DNA from: Flavobacterium sp. J372
Lineage (GTDB): Bacteria > Bacteroidota > Bacteroidia > Flavobacteriales > Flavobacteriaceae
Assembly: GCF_024699965.1 (NCBI RefSeq)
Contig: NZ_JAJOMZ010000004.1
Coordinates: 124,001 to 188,000 of the forward strand
DNA: 64,000 nt
Direction of reading: 5' to 3'
The notes under the pieces were generated by a model that did no database searches, was not told the DNA's origin, and saw nothing but the letters and a program-made list of their open reading frames with translations. Shown piece after piece: positions 47,501 through 59,422 of this stretch. Made by a program: the position numbers and the translations under genes. Each line of letters starts with the position of its first letter. Positions within the stretch are counted from its first letter, which is position 1.

Positions 47501-50500
47501 TGGTGCTTGGGCTACTGTAGCTGGTTACGTTGGTAATGGCGCCTGTGCCTGCATCTGCTGCTGTCTGGCTGGTGTGGTAGGTCACCACATAGTCGGCAGG
47601 GCTTTGCGTGCCCAGTATCTCGGCATTCCTTGTGCTCAGGTTGAATACGGCTACACCGTCTGTATTGTCATCGCACACATGGTACGGCTCAGGCTCTGTA
47701 GCCTCAGGTACCGGGTTGGCGATAAGCTGAAGGGCCACAACATCAAAACAGTCAGTCAGCGTGCTTTGCACTCTTATATATACAGTTGGGACTGCTGCGC
47801 CATTGGCGTTAATGTTAGTATAACAGTTATATTGTGCAGGCTGTATTACATACCCGTTGAACTCTGCACCTTCTTCGGTCTCGTGTACCGTAAGGGTGAC
47901 GTTTGGTATAGTAGCTGTAAGCTGGGCTAGTGTCGGGTTCAGGTTAAAGCATGCCACGTTGTCATTGTTCAGGTCGCACTCCTGAAGCGGTGCCGGGTTC
48001 GAGGCTACAGGGCCCGGTATTACATCAAGGTTCAGCGTGGTGGTGCTTGCACAGCCTGTTATCTCATCTTCTACCCTTACACCTATGGTCCTCGGGCCTG
48101 AGATATAGCCATCGCCTATTACGCCTGCTGTGCCGCCGGCCTGTGCCTGGGCAAGGCTTGTATAGTATATTACATTATAGCCTGCCGCTCCAAGGGTCAC
48201 TGCCGCATCATTGCGCGATAGCTGGAACTGCCCCTGGCCCGGCGTTTCTTCACAGGCATAGAATGTAGGAAGGGCTGTGTCTATAACCGGAAGCGGGTTT
48301 ACTTTTATAGTGAACTGGCCTTCTGCAGTACAGTTGTCGGTATTCCTAAGCACTACATAGATGGTTTGCTGGTCCTGCACTGTGTTGGTATAGGTAGCAG
48401 GGTTTGCTATCGGGTTGTTGGCCGCAATGTCTGCCTGCTGCGCATAATAGGTTACTGTTACACCGGTTACCCCGCCGGTTAGGGCTGCTGCCCTTGTGGT
48501 AAGGTCAAAAGGCCTGTAGCCTACATTGGCATCGCCGTTATCACACAGGGCATACACCGGTATAGTGCTTACCACCGGTTTTGGCAGCACTGTAAGGGCT
48601 ACGCTGGTAGTGCTGTAGCAGCCTGCGCCTGTGGCATCGGTTACCCTTATCCACACCGTGCCTGACTGTGATTCATATGTTGAAGGGTTATTGATAAGCG
48701 GGGTGCCGTCATTGGCTGCCTGAAGGCTGGTGTGGTAGGTCACCACAAGCCCCGGCTGCCCGTTTACGGCCTGCGCGCCGGCAACTGTCAGGTCAAAAAT
48801 GGCGTCGTTGTCATAGTCGTCATTACATTCTGCTATAGGGCTCACTGCGCCAAGTACCGGCGTGGCCACTACTATAAGCTGCAGCTGTACTGTGGTGTAG
48901 CAGCCTGTGGCAGGGTCATCTACGCGTGCCCATACCGAACCATTCATTGAGGTGTGGTCGGGGCAAGGTCCGTACCGCCTGCATCAGCAAGGGCTTGTGT
49001 GGTATAATAGCGCACTTGGTAGGTAGTGTTGCCATTGGTTATATCGCTGTTGGCCTCTGTAAGAAGGAAGATGGATTCGCCCGGGGCGGTCTCACACTCG
49101 GCAAGCGGAGTTGGCGCCGGGTTCACCGCCGGAAGCGGCTTCACCACAAGGCTGATAGGGGCTACGCTCACACAGCCGTTGGTATCCACTACCCTTACCC
49201 ATGCCTGGCCTGTTCCGCTTGGGTAGGCGGCAGCATTAGCAACAGGGGTGGTGCCGGCCTGTGCGGCGGCTTGTGTCGGGTAATAGCTTACTGTGGCTCC
49301 CGGAAGCGCTGCCAGTATATCGGCCGTGCGTACCGTAAGGTCAAAGTCTTCCTGGCCCACAGCGCCCGTGGCGTCACACTCGGCTATCTCTGCAAGGGCA
49401 GGGATTACAGGCTGCGGGTATATCGTTACGTTGAAGCTTTCTTCATCTGTACAGTTCGGCGTTGTGCCGCTCTGGGCATATACGTATATCGTCTGGGTGG
49501 TTGTAATAAGGTCGCCTGCATTGAGCTGCGTGCCTGATCCACCTGGCTGGGTGTAATAGTTCCCCGTAGCAAGAACAGGAAGAACATATCCGTCAGCCTG
49601 GCATACAAATACATCGGCAACCGGTAATACATCAGGCACCGGGTTCAGAAGGAGGGTAAGGGTAGTAGTATCATAGCAATTTGTATTGCCATTGCTGGTC
49701 ATCCTCACATATACGATAGTATTTGTTGCCGCAGCAAATGCAGTAGAATCAACAATGTCAATAGTGTTGTTATCTGCAGCTGCCTGGGTTGTATGGTAAG
49801 TAATTGTATATAATGCCGGATCCTGAGTACCTACTATCTCTGCATTGCGGCTAGTCAGGTTAAATAGTTCAGTATTATCATTGCCGGTATCACATAATGC
49901 GATAGGCTGAGGCGTATTAGGGACAGGAACAGGGCTGATAAGTAATTTAAACGGCCTGATGACATAACACCCGAAAGTAAGGTCTTCTAAACGAATATAA
50001 ATTGTCTGGCCATTTGTTCCCTGAAAATTTTGCGCCTGTGCAGTACTTAAATGTGATATATCATTGATAGCCTGATTCTCTGTCAAGTATATTCTGATAG
50101 AATAATCGCCCAGATTAAGTCCGTTTAAAACAGGAGGAATATTTTGGGTTAAATCAAAAAAGTAAGTGCCTGAAGTATTTTCACACTGTATAAGGTCACT
50201 GGCATTACCGGCAGGAACTTGTGGAAGAAACTCAATTACTATATCATCCCTTAGATCACAAGTAGGATTAAGAGGTGATGAAGCAAGCACCGAATAAATA
50301 CCCGGTTGGGTAACTTGTATACTGGCCGAAGTAACAGGGTTACCCTGGTCATTAAGTACAGGCTGCCCGTTGTATAACCATTCTAAAGTATAAGCAAGGC
50401 CTTGTGTATCTACTGTAAGGGTATAAGGCTGTTCGTGGCATAAGGCCAGTCCGCTTTCCATAGTTAAGTCTTCTGGAAGTTCCGGTTCTCCAAAATCAAA

Positions 50501-53174
50501 ACCTTTTTCCTGAAGAAAAACAGCTGCATTCCAGGCGTGGTCTCCCCTGTTTCCGATAGCAACCTTTATAGAATATTCGTGAGTTGGATCAACCGTTGCA
50601 GATGCAGTAAGCTCTGTGGTTTGTCCATTAAAATTGATAGGTGAAATAGCTGCAGCAGCCGGAGTGTTGTTATACTGGCCGAAATAAATAGGATTTGCTG
50701 CAGCACAGCCACCAGGGCCAGGCACTGTAGGGCGTATATTGGTTACAGCAACAGGAATATTTGTATTTGGCAATACTGCTAAATTTTGTACTGCACCCGT
50801 GGTTAGGTCAGTTAATATAAATGCAAAAACATCAGACCATGTACATTCATAGTTTTGGGCACCACTAGTATACTCTTCAGATGCCATTATATACTTAAAT
50901 TTAAAAGTATCGTTTAATGGCTTAAAATTAAATTTAATAAATGTGGCATCTTGTGTAGGTATGCCTGTGATACTAGTCAATTGAGCATCACCCGGCCAAC
51001 CTGGGTTATTTGACATTTGTGTAGGGTAAGGAGGAGTTACACCTGCAGGGGTGGATTTAATATTTGGCCCCTGAACACCCTGATTGTAAGGACTGGTACC
51101 AACCGCGTTACCGCAAACCAGGGCAACCCCGCTTTTTATAGGAAAGGTAGAATTCTCCCTATGAAAATAGGCAATACCATTTGGCTGTCCGTAGTTAGTA
51201 CCTGTACTTGAGGTTACGTTAGAAATATAAACACATTCTTTACCAACCAATATATTTCTTACAAGCTCTTCAGTCGTATAAACATTATTATTAGCAGAAA
51301 CGAATTTTCCTCTTGGTGTATCTGTATCTGTACAATAAGGACACAATGGAACAGGGTCACTTACATCAGGTGATGTAACAGTAACAGTATTGGTAAGATT
51401 ACCTATAAAGTCAGGAAAATCAATAGGTACAAAAAGATTAACAGTATACTGTACGGTTTGGCCTGCAGCCAATAAAGGTATAGTGTTATTTAATGACCCA
51501 ACCCCGCCAACACCATTACCAGACCATGTCATTGAAGATGTATAATATGGCGCCGGGTCACTTACTTGTACATTAGTAGCATCACTTGGCCCTGCGTTGG
51601 TAATTGTTATTGTATATTTAACCTGCTCACCGGCCAAATACGATGTTTGTCCGTTAGTTTTATAAGTAACTATATTAGCTTTTGGAGCCGGCGTTGCAGA
51701 CAATAGGCATGAAGCACATGTTGTGTCAGGGTCAGGGGTTGTGCTCGTAACGCTAATATTATGGTCTAGATTTTGCCCTGCAGGATAATTAGACGGTACT
51801 TCTATTAAAAGTGTATAAGTAATAGTCTGCCCGTTATTCACTAAAGGAATTGTATTGTTTAAGGCACCTGTACCACTGCTGCCGTTGCTTCCGGTCCATG
51901 TAACCTGCGATGCAGTAATGCCCACAGGCAGGATACTTGAAACCACAACGTCTTGCGCAGCTGTAGGTCCGTTGTTAGTTAGCGTAATAGTATAAACTGC
52001 AATAGCCCCTGGGGTGAATGTGGTACCCGTATTTAAGGTTTGTGACAGCACCAAATCGGCAGATGTTGCAGCAACATCTGTATCTGTACAATTAGGACAG
52101 CCGGGTGCGGGGGTCCGGCGTTGCTGATGTAGCTTGTACTGTTACTGCAAACGGTGTAGTTTGAAGTGCAGGAACATCAAGTGTAATAGTATAAGTTACC
52201 GTCTGGCCGTTTGCCAGTGAGGCTATGGCATCGTTAAGCGGCCCGGTTCCGCTGCTGCCGTTGCTGCCTGTCCATGAATAAGATGTTACACCTGCAGGTA
52301 TTGCACTAGTAACAACAACACCTGTGGCAGCATTAGGACCAGCATTAGTAACCGTTACATTATAAGTAGATGCCGCACCCGGAGTGTAAACCAACTGGTT
52401 GTTAGTGTTTGTAACAACAATATCGGCTCCTGTAGGAGGCACATCTGTATCAACACATTGCGCACATGCAGGAACAGGGTCATTAGGCCCCGAAATTTGG
52501 GTAGTACTAACAAGGTTTCCCGTTTGCCCTGTAGGGACAGTTAAAGTTATAGTATATGTAACTGTTTGTCCGACAGCCATGTTAAGAATCTGGTCTACCA
52601 ACGCAGCATTTGTACCCGAGGAACCATTTGAACCAGTCCATGAAAATGCTGTAACCCCGGCAGGGATGGCATTCTGTACACGCACATCTGCCGCCTCAGG
52701 GCCATTATTGGTAACTGTAACCGTATAAGTAGAAGTTCCGCCCGGGGTATAATAACTTTGGTTATTGGTATTTACCACAACAATATCAGCTTTGGGCTTA
52801 TACGTAACTACAGGAGCAGGCAAAGGCATATTGAAACCTAAAGGTATCCTTATTCTTACTGTATATATAATTGTCTGGTTAACATTAATATTGATGGTAT
52901 TGTCAATTTGCTGGTCATTTCCCGAAAAACCATTTGTTGCACTCCAGGAAAATTTAGTGTACCCGGGCGTATAAGTAATTCCGCCAGGAAGTGCATTGAA
53001 AACATTTACCTGTGCCGGCATAGGCCCGGTATTTGTTATAACTATATCATACACCATTTCCTGGTTAGTTTGGTATGCCATGGTAGGGTTTGTATTATAC
53101 CAAACAATGTTTGACTGGGCATTTGCTATGAAAGTTGCCAGAAAAAACAATACTGCGAGTAAAAATCTCCTCAT
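44538..53174 (-). CDS. Giant T9SS type B adhesin with DUF11, choice-of-anchor-L and about 17 repeats (two frameshifts)
   Basis: The sequence shows three consecutive open frames (53174-52092, 52054-48944, 48947-44538) that form one protein of about 2,878 residues after two single-base corrections. At 52109-52113 five Gs should be four, restoring TPDPAPGCPNCTDTDVAATS; at 48960-48963 four Gs should be five, restoring LAPDHTSMNGSVWARV. The order is: signal MRRFLLAVLFFLATFIANA, five DUF11 repeats (TVTVTNNGPEAADVRVQNAI and similar), a choice-of-anchor L domain (LVRNILVGKECVYISNV, TFKFKYIMASEEY), about 17 repeats of roughly 90 residues (CDDN...FDLTTR...YHTSxxAA...YVRV...GCY), and the type B sorting domain (FFTPNGDGFNDRWNIVGL, FDRYGKLIKQIASEGEGWDG). 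It should be exported through T9SS and displayed on the surface. The PorP/SprF gene follows. Confidence 0.9.
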
Positions 53175-53420
53175 AAAGCTAATTTTTTAATTGCATTCTC
53201 TTATTTAAGAACATCAGTTAAATCTTTATAAACTAAATGTTATTAAAAATAAAAAGCCAAATATAATTATTCATTGAAATATTGCCTGTTAATTTTTGAA
53301 TAATCACAAAATACCTCACAAATTCATATATAAATAACGGCTTCTTTATCTTAATATCAGATAAATATATTAACAGCTGTTTTACTTTTTACCCTACTAA
53401 TATTTAACTTTTATTGTTTG

Positions 53421-53428
53421 TACCTTTG
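53421..53428 (+). promoter_or_regulatory. Putative -7 element of the Nfu gene (TACCTTTG)
   Basis: TACCTTTG matches TAnnTTTG and lies 18 bases before the ATG at 53447. The region 53175-53446 is very AT-rich; apart from this I see nothing in it. Confidence 0.6.
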
Positions 53429-53446
53429 TGTCATAAATTTTACAAT

Positions 53447-54346
53447 ATGGAAAAAATAATTATAAAACCCACACAAAACCCTGCTATACTGAAGTTTGAG
53501 TTTAGCAATTTTATTACACGTACGGGTAATCACGAATTTAAAAATATTGATGAAACGGCCAATTCGCCACTTGCAAAACAGTTGTTTTACCTGCCTTTTG
53601 TAAAGACGGTTTACATTTCTGGGAATTTTATTGCTATTGAGCGTTACAGCATCATTGAGTGGGCAGATGTTCAGGACGAAGTGGCAAAACAGATTGAGGA
53701 ATTTGTAAACAACGGCGGAGAAATACTTACTGCGGAAACAGAAGGGCCAAAGAAAATTCCGGTGACTGTTTATGTTGAAACCACTCCCAACCCGGCAGTG
53801 CTGAAATTTGTGTGCAATAAACTGCTTACAAAAACACCTGCTGAATTTAAAAATATTGATGAAACCGGCGCATCTCCGCTGGCAAAAGAGCTATTCCGCT
53901 TTCCTTTTGTGAAAGAGGTTTTTATGGATGAAAATAATATCTCCATAACCAAATATGCGGTAAATGATTGGGATGAAGTTACCGGAGAAATCAGGGCGTT
54001 CATTAAAAAATATATTGAAGAAGGCAATGAAGTAATTAATGAAGCATTGCTGCAGCAGACTCCACAAGCCGAAAAGCAGCAGGAGGCTTATTTTGATTCT
54101 CTTGATGTGACATCACAGCGCATTATCAATATACTTGAAGAATATGTGAAACCTGCCGTACAAAGCGATGGGGGCAATATTGCTTTTGATTCTTATGATG
54201 AGGCTGATAAACGCGTAAAAGTCATACTCCAGGGTGCCTGCAGCGGCTGCCCGTCATCAACTTTTACCCTCAAAAGCGGTATTGAGAATATGCTTAAAGA
54301 TATGCTCAACGATAACGAAATAAAAGTTGAAGCGGTAAACGCATAA
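53447..54346 (+). CDS. NifU/Nfu family iron-sulfur scaffold with duplicated Nfu-N domain
   Basis: About 299 residues. Two tandem Nfu N-terminal domains are seen at residues 1-98 (PTQNPAILKFEFSNF, ANSPLAKQLFYLPFVKTVYI) and 105-200 (TTPNPAVLKFVCNKL, GASPLAKELFRFPFVKEVFM), which clearly arose by duplication. The NifU C-terminal domain follows from about 220 (VKPAVQSDGGNIAFDSYDE) with the cluster-binding CSGCPSSTFTLKSGIE motif. It hands iron-sulfur clusters to target enzymes. The open frame starts 11 codons earlier, but ATG at 53447 gives the family start MEKIIIKPTQNP and sits after a clear -7 element. Confidence 0.9.
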   Translation: MEKIIIKPTQNPAILKFEFSNFITRTGNHEFKNIDETANSPLAKQLFYLPFVKTVYISGNFIAIERYSIIEWADVQDEVAKQIEEFVNNGGEILTAETEGPKKIPVTVYVETTPNPAVLKFVCNKLLTKTPAEFKNIDETGASPLAKELFRFPFVKEVFMDENNISITKYAVNDWDEVTGEIRAFIKKYIEEGNEVINEALLQQTPQAEKQQEAYFDSLDVTSQRIINILEEYVKPAVQSDGGNIAFDSYDEADKRVKVILQGACSGCPSSTFTLKSGIENMLKDMLNDNEIKVEAVNA

Positions 54347-54349
54347 ATT

Positions 54350-54377
54350 AAATCCCTGCTGCAGCAGGGATTTTTTT
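54350..54377. terminator. Bidirectional intrinsic terminator between nfu and the AsmA-like gene
   Basis: AAATCCCTGC and GCAGGGATTT form a perfect stem with a 4-base TGCA loop, followed by seven T residues on the plus strand. The same hairpin overlaps the stop of the convergent minus-strand gene at 54376. Confidence 0.9.
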
Positions 54378-57183
54378 ATTTAGGCACACGCTGTTCTTTC
54401 TTTATTACTGTATTTGTTTTTTCGTTGTATTGTGCAGGTTCAACCTTGTCATATGTTTTACTAAACACTTTTATTTCAGGGGCTTCGTGTGTGCCTTTAA
54501 TCATGATTGGTATACCGATGAGCCCCCCCGGCGGCAATCCTAACCTCATCCTTATGTTCAGAATCCCTCCAAAACTGGTTGTCCCCTGGATTTTAGGCCT
54601 GAACCCGGCCACTGAGAATGTGAAATCATCAATCTGGATGAGATTGTTATCAATAGTAGTTTTCACCTCAATTCCCTTGATGTTGGGGTTATTGAGTTTG
54701 TCCTGCCCTGTCTTTTCACTTACACCGCCAAACAGTTTAAGCCCGGCAACTTTTACATCGCGAACAAAAATTGTACCTCCGCCTTCAAGTGATTCCATAA
54801 TAGGGCTCATGTTGCCGTCAAGGTCGCCCGCTATTTTATAATCAAGAGATATGATGCCTTCAGCTTTTTCTGCGGCAGTTACCATTTCCCGAAACAAAGG
54901 AATTTCGTTGTAAGCGCGCTTCACGTCAAAATCTTTTGCACGGAGGTGTGCGTTAAACCTCGCCGAAGTTGGTGATTCATCATCATATGCAGCATCAATT
55001 CCAACCTGGCAGTCAATGATGTTGAATGTTGTATTTTCTAACAGGAATTTACCTTTACTTATACCAACCTTCCCAATTAATTTATTCAAAGTTAGGCCTG
55101 TATATTCAACTTTATCTGCATTTGCAATAAGCGATACATCAAGGTTTGTTGGTAAAACCACTACTCCGCTTTGTTTTGGGTTTTGCGCTTTTGCTGTTTC
55201 AACATCTGCTTTTCTGTCTGTATTCTCACCTTCTTCAAGCGCCATAAACTCATCAACATTTATGAGTTTGGACTTCATGTTGAAGGTACCGTGAAGTGTA
55301 CCGTTCGATTCTAAAAAGTAATTTATAGTATTAAGCAAATGTCCGTTTATTGCAAAATCACTTTTACCATAGCCGGCGGTAAACTTATCAAAAAACATTT
55401 TTTCCTGAAAGAAGCTGAAGTATCCCTCCCTGATTAAAAAGGCTTTCGGGAAAAGTTCACTCGTTGCTTTAATGTTCTTCAGGATAATGTTACCCTTGTT
55501 GTTCAATTTTTCATACTGCCCGGTTGTTGCGTAGCTCTCCCGTCCTTTCAGTGATACATCTGCCTTAGCATAACCCTCAACGTCAAGGCCTTTCTGTGCA
55601 AAGACCTTATAAATACGCCCAATATTAAGCTCACCTTTCGCGTTCAGGTCATAGTAAGTGTCATCAAAATCAGAGAGAACGGCTTTTACATAAACGGGAT
55701 TACCTTCAAATACAAACGATGCAGGAGTTACCGCAACTTTCAGGCCCTCAAAGGTTCCGGCAGCATTATCAGCATTTACCACAAATTTTATATTTGTGAT
55801 TGGGTTAGGGTAATACTTTGTTTTGAGCCAGCCGTTTTGCAGGTTAATGCCGCCCTTTGTTTTAGGAAATAATCGTTTTTCAGCATCGTAAATCCCCTCA
55901 GCTTCAATATCGGTTTTAAGATTACCTTTCAGGTCAAAATCTTTAAGCCCTATTGCCTGGTCAAGCGTGGCAAGGTTTAACGTTCCTTTAACATTTGCTT
56001 TCAGTTGCATTTTTGACATCCCCTTTGATTGTAAAAACGCATGGAAACTATCTTTATCGCCAACATTAAAATCTAGCGCTTTTAAATACACTTCCATCTG
56101 TTCTACATCAAGTGCCGGCAATTTTGCTGAAAGATCGAGCTTAAGATTTGAAAGCGGCACCGGTGCATCCTCATATTCAATAAAACCATCACGCACTTTC
56201 ATGCTAACACCCAGATTCGGTTGTTGGTTAGTTGCGGCTTTATATCTTCCCTTGAAAGAAATATTCAGGTCACTACGGCCTTTTATCCGGGTGTCTTCCA
56301 TCCAGGTTAAATATTGCGGCGGAAGCACAGAGAATAAGTCAGCCAGGCGGTTGTCTTCACTTTTTGCATCGAGGTTGATGTTGTATCCATCGCGAAGTAT
56401 GGTGAATTCCCCGGTAAATTCAACCGGCAGCCTGTTAATGCGCAATTCGTTCTTCTGTAATATAAAGGATAGCGAGTTGGTATTAATACGGGTTATCAAA
56501 TCTGCGCGAAGGCGTTTTTTCTCAAGATAAGCGATATTATCATAAATGAAATCAACCGAATCAATTTCGGCATCGGTTTCTAAGTCAAAAACTGCCTCGC
56601 TGAAACCGCCTCTGCCTATATAATTGAACCCATGCGCGTCAACCAATACTTTTGCAGAACGGTCGGCATACTTCACATGGCAGTTCTCAAATTCAATACG
56701 GTCAAGCTTTATCGCCGTGCCTTGTTCGTTCAAAGTATCTTTAGGCTGGTCTTCAGGCGCTATGTAAACATTATAATTTGCCTGTCCTTTTTCATCAACC
56801 ATAACATTAATGAAAGCATCAGACACATACAGCTCGTCAATCTTTACTTCACCGTCAAAGATCAGGCGTTTCAGGTTGATTCCAAAAGCCACCTGGTCGG
56901 CACGAAGCAGTGTATCTTTTGCAAAAGGCTGAGAACCCATAAGCGAAAGTTCGTCAAGCGAAACCGTCAGTGACGGAAAATGAGTAAAAAATGACAGTTT
57001 CGATTCTTTAAAATCAAGTTCTCCGGCAAGGCTTTTATTGGCCAGCGCCTTAACCTGCTGTGCTACCTGCCCCGGAAAGAGCAGCGGGATAAGGTAAAGC
57101 AGGAGGAGTACCGAAGCTATAAATATGCCCAGGCCCTTGAGCACTTTGAGTGATATTTTCTTTACGCGCGCATTCATTACCAT
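54376..57183 (-). CDS. AsmA-like protein, 935 residues
   Basis: A membrane-anchored protein with one N-terminal helix (about residues 15-33) and the AsmA opening FPGQVAQQVKALANKSLAGE and FKESKLSFFTHFPSLTVSLD. The long beta-rich body contains the AsmA-type block DELYVSDAFINVMVDEKGQA, and the C-terminal part (SVAGFRPKIQGTTSFGGILN, IRMRLGLPPGGLIGIPIMIK) fits the AsmA_2-like C-terminal domain. These proteins are thought to bridge the periplasm for lipid movement. It is convergent with nfu and ends at a shared terminator. Starting codons at 57183 or 57177 are both possible. Confidence 0.82.
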   Translation of the reverse strand: MVMNARVKKISLKVLKGLGIFIASVLLLLYLIPLLFPGQVAQQVKALANKSLAGELDFKESKLSFFTHFPSLTVSLDELSLMGSQPFAKDTLLRADQVAFGINLKRLIFDGEVKIDELYVSDAFINVMVDEKGQANYNVYIAPEDQPKDTLNEQGTAIKLDRIEFENCHVKYADRSAKVLVDAHGFNYIGRGGFSEAVFDLETDAEIDSVDFIYDNIAYLEKKRLRADLITRINTNSLSFILQKNELRINRLPVEFTGEFTILRDGYNINLDAKSEDNRLADLFSVLPPQYLTWMEDTRIKGRSDLNISFKGRYKAATNQQPNLGVSMKVRDGFIEYEDAPVPLSNLKLDLSAKLPALDVEQMEVYLKALDFNVGDKDSFHAFLQSKGMSKMQLKANVKGTLNLATLDQAIGLKDFDLKGNLKTDIEAEGIYDAEKRLFPKTKGGINLQNGWLKTKYYPNPITNIKFVVNADNAAGTFEGLKVAVTPASFVFEGNPVYVKAVLSDFDDTYYDLNAKGELNIGRIYKVFAQKGLDVEGYAKADVSLKGRESYATTGQYEKLNNKGNIILKNIKATSELFPKAFLIREGYFSFFQEKMFFDKFTAGYGKSDFAINGHLLNTINYFLESNGTLHGTFNMKSKLINVDEFMALEEGENTDRKADVETAKAQNPKQSGVVVLPTNLDVSLIANADKVEYTGLTLNKLIGKVGISKGKFLLENTTFNIIDCQVGIDAAYDDESPTSARFNAHLRAKDFDVKRAYNEIPLFREMVTAAEKAEGIISLDYKIAGDLDGNMSPIMESLEGGGTIFVRDVKVAGLKLFGGVSEKTGQDKLNNPNIKGIEVKTTIDNNLIQIDDFTFSVAGFRPKIQGTTSFGGILNIRMRLGLPPGGLIGIPIMIKGTHEAPEIKVFSKTYDKVEPAQYNEKTNTVIKKEQRVPK

Positions 57184-57304
57184 TAAATTTATACTAAAAG
57201 TAAGTATTTACTTTCATTATAACAGTCTCATTTAACTTCACCTTAATAAATTTGGGCTTGTCAGCGTTTTAAGGTATTTTTACGTTTCATCAATTAAAAT
57301 CACT

Positions 57305-59420
57305 ATGAAAAAAGCGTTTTTAACCATAACCCTCATAGCTACACCTCTTATGTCTTTCAGCCAGGAAAACAAAGCCGTTGCAACAGGCAATAACCCGTTG
57401 CTCACTTCTTATTCAACACCCTATGAAGTCCCGCCATTCCACCTGATAAAAAATGAACATTTCAAGCCTGCAATCTTAGAGGCAATCCGTATACATGATG
57501 GTGAAATAAAAGCCATCGCAGAAAGTAAAGCTGCACCTACCTTTGAAAACACAATTGTAGCCATGGAAAATGCAGGCACACTCCTGAACCGGGTGAATAC
57601 TGTTTTTAGTAACCTCAATGGCGCTAATACTAATGATGACCTGCAGCGTATAGCGAAAGAAGTAGCGCCTGAACAAAGCAAGCACCTGGATAATATTTTC
57701 CTGAATGAAAAGCTGTACGCCCGTGTGAAAAAGGTATGGGACGAGCAGAAGAAATATAACCTTAATGGCGAACAGGCCCGTATGCTGGAACGCAAGTACA
57801 AGGCATTCCTCCGCAGCGGGGCCAACCTCGATGCCAAGGGTAAAGAACGCCTCCGCGAGATAAATAAAGAACTGTCTGTACTATCCCTAAAGTATGGCGA
57901 AAATGTTTTGGCAGAAAACAATGCCTACCAGCTTGTAATTGATAAAAAAGAGGATTTGGCGGGATTGCCTGCAGACCTTATAAGCGCTGCTGCAGATGAG
58001 GCGAAAGCAAAAGGCAAGCCGGGTAAGTGGGTCTTCACGTTGCACAACGCCAGCGTAATGCCTTTCCTGCAATATGCTGATAACCGTGAGCTACGCAGAC
58101 AAATATGGACTGCCTACCAAAAGCGCGGCAACAACGGCGGCGCAACCGACAATAAGGCAGGTGCAGTACAAATGGCGAACCTACGTAATGAGAAAGCAAG
58201 GCTGCTGGGATATAAAAACCATGCTGCTTTTGTTTTGGAAGAGCGTATGGCACAAACTCCCGAGAAGGCCTATGCCCTGCTTGACCAGCTTTGGAAACCG
58301 GCTTTAGCCAAAGCAAAGGCTGAAGAGGCCGACATTAAAAAGCTGATGGCTGCTGATGGCATTAAAGGCGATGTGCAGCCATATGACTGGCGCTATTATA
58401 CTGAGAAAATACGCAGGCAGCGTTATGCGCTGGATGAAGAAGAGCTTAAGCCTTATTTCAGTTTGGAAAATGTGCGTAACGGAATTTTTAAAGTGACTGA
58501 AAACCTTTATGGGCTACAATACCGCCAGCTGAAAGATGTGCCGAAATACCATGAAGACGTGACTGTTTGGGAAGTGACGGAAAAAGACGGCAAACATATA
58601 GGCCTGCTGTATATGGATATGCACCCGCGTGAAAGCAAAAAGGGGGGGTGCCTGGATGACATCATACCGCAAGCAGCAGATGAAAGATGGCAAGCGTGTA
58701 GCGCCGGTTATCTCAATCGTATGCAACTTCTCTAAGCCGGTGGGCAATGCCCCTGCCCTGCTTACTTTTGATGAAGTAACCACATTCTTCCACGAGTTTG
58801 GCCATGCATTGCACGGACTTTTGAGCAACGTGGAATATGAAAGCCTGGCAGGCACCAGCGTATTTACCGACTTTGTGGAACTGCCATCGCAGATAATGGA
58901 AAACTGGGCTGCGGAGCCGGAAGTGCTGAAAATGTATGCGAAGCATTATAAAACCGGTGCCGTTATCCCGGATGAATTGATCAAAAAGATGCAGGCTGCC
59001 AGGACTTTCGACCAGGGATTTGCCACGGTAGAATACCTTGCAGCGTCATATCTTGACATGGCTTACCATACGCAGACTGAACCGCTAAAGCAGGACCCGA
59101 TAGCCTTTGAGGAAGCTGCCATGGAGAAGCTTGGCCTTACAAATGCTATTATTCCACGTTACCGCAGCACCTACTTTACGCACATATTTGCTGGTGGTTA
59201 CTCTGCAGGCTATTACAGCTATATATGGTCGGGCGTGTTGGATACCGATGCTTTCCAGGCATTTAAAGATAAATCGTTATTTGACACTGCTACGGCAAAA
59301 TCGTTCCGCACCAACATACTGGAGCGCGGTGGCACAGCCGATCCAATGGTGTTATATAAAAACTTTCGCGGAGCCGAGCCTAAGATTGATGCGTTGTTGA
59401 AGAAAAGGGGGTTGGAGTAA
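57305..59420 (+). CDS. M3 family oligopeptidase (dipeptidyl carboxypeptidase type), one frameshift
   Basis: About 704 residues after correction. The signal is MKKAFLTITLIATPLMSFSQ, so it is exported. The zinc motif HEFGH lies near residue 496-500 (FFHEFGHALHGLL) with the third ligand in DFVELPSQ, the thimet/Dcp arrangement that cleaves short peptides. The A5G7 run at 58637-58648 has one base too many; dropping one restores HPRESKRGGAWMTSYRKQQM and rejoins the catalytic domain, which otherwise appears as a separate frame from 58629. A TTTG and TATTTTTA pair with 20-base spacing upstream (57251-57282) could be its promoter. The Dcp-like length and order fit the family. Confidence 0.9.
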
Positions 59421-59422
59421 GT

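Noticed and set aside
44520..53174. Three separate adhesin genes, plus several long plus-strand frames in the same region
   Set aside because: The three frames join by one-base changes in G runs with uninterrupted domain order. The plus-strand frames are shadows of the repetitive antisense coding sequence and have no start, signal or family resemblance.
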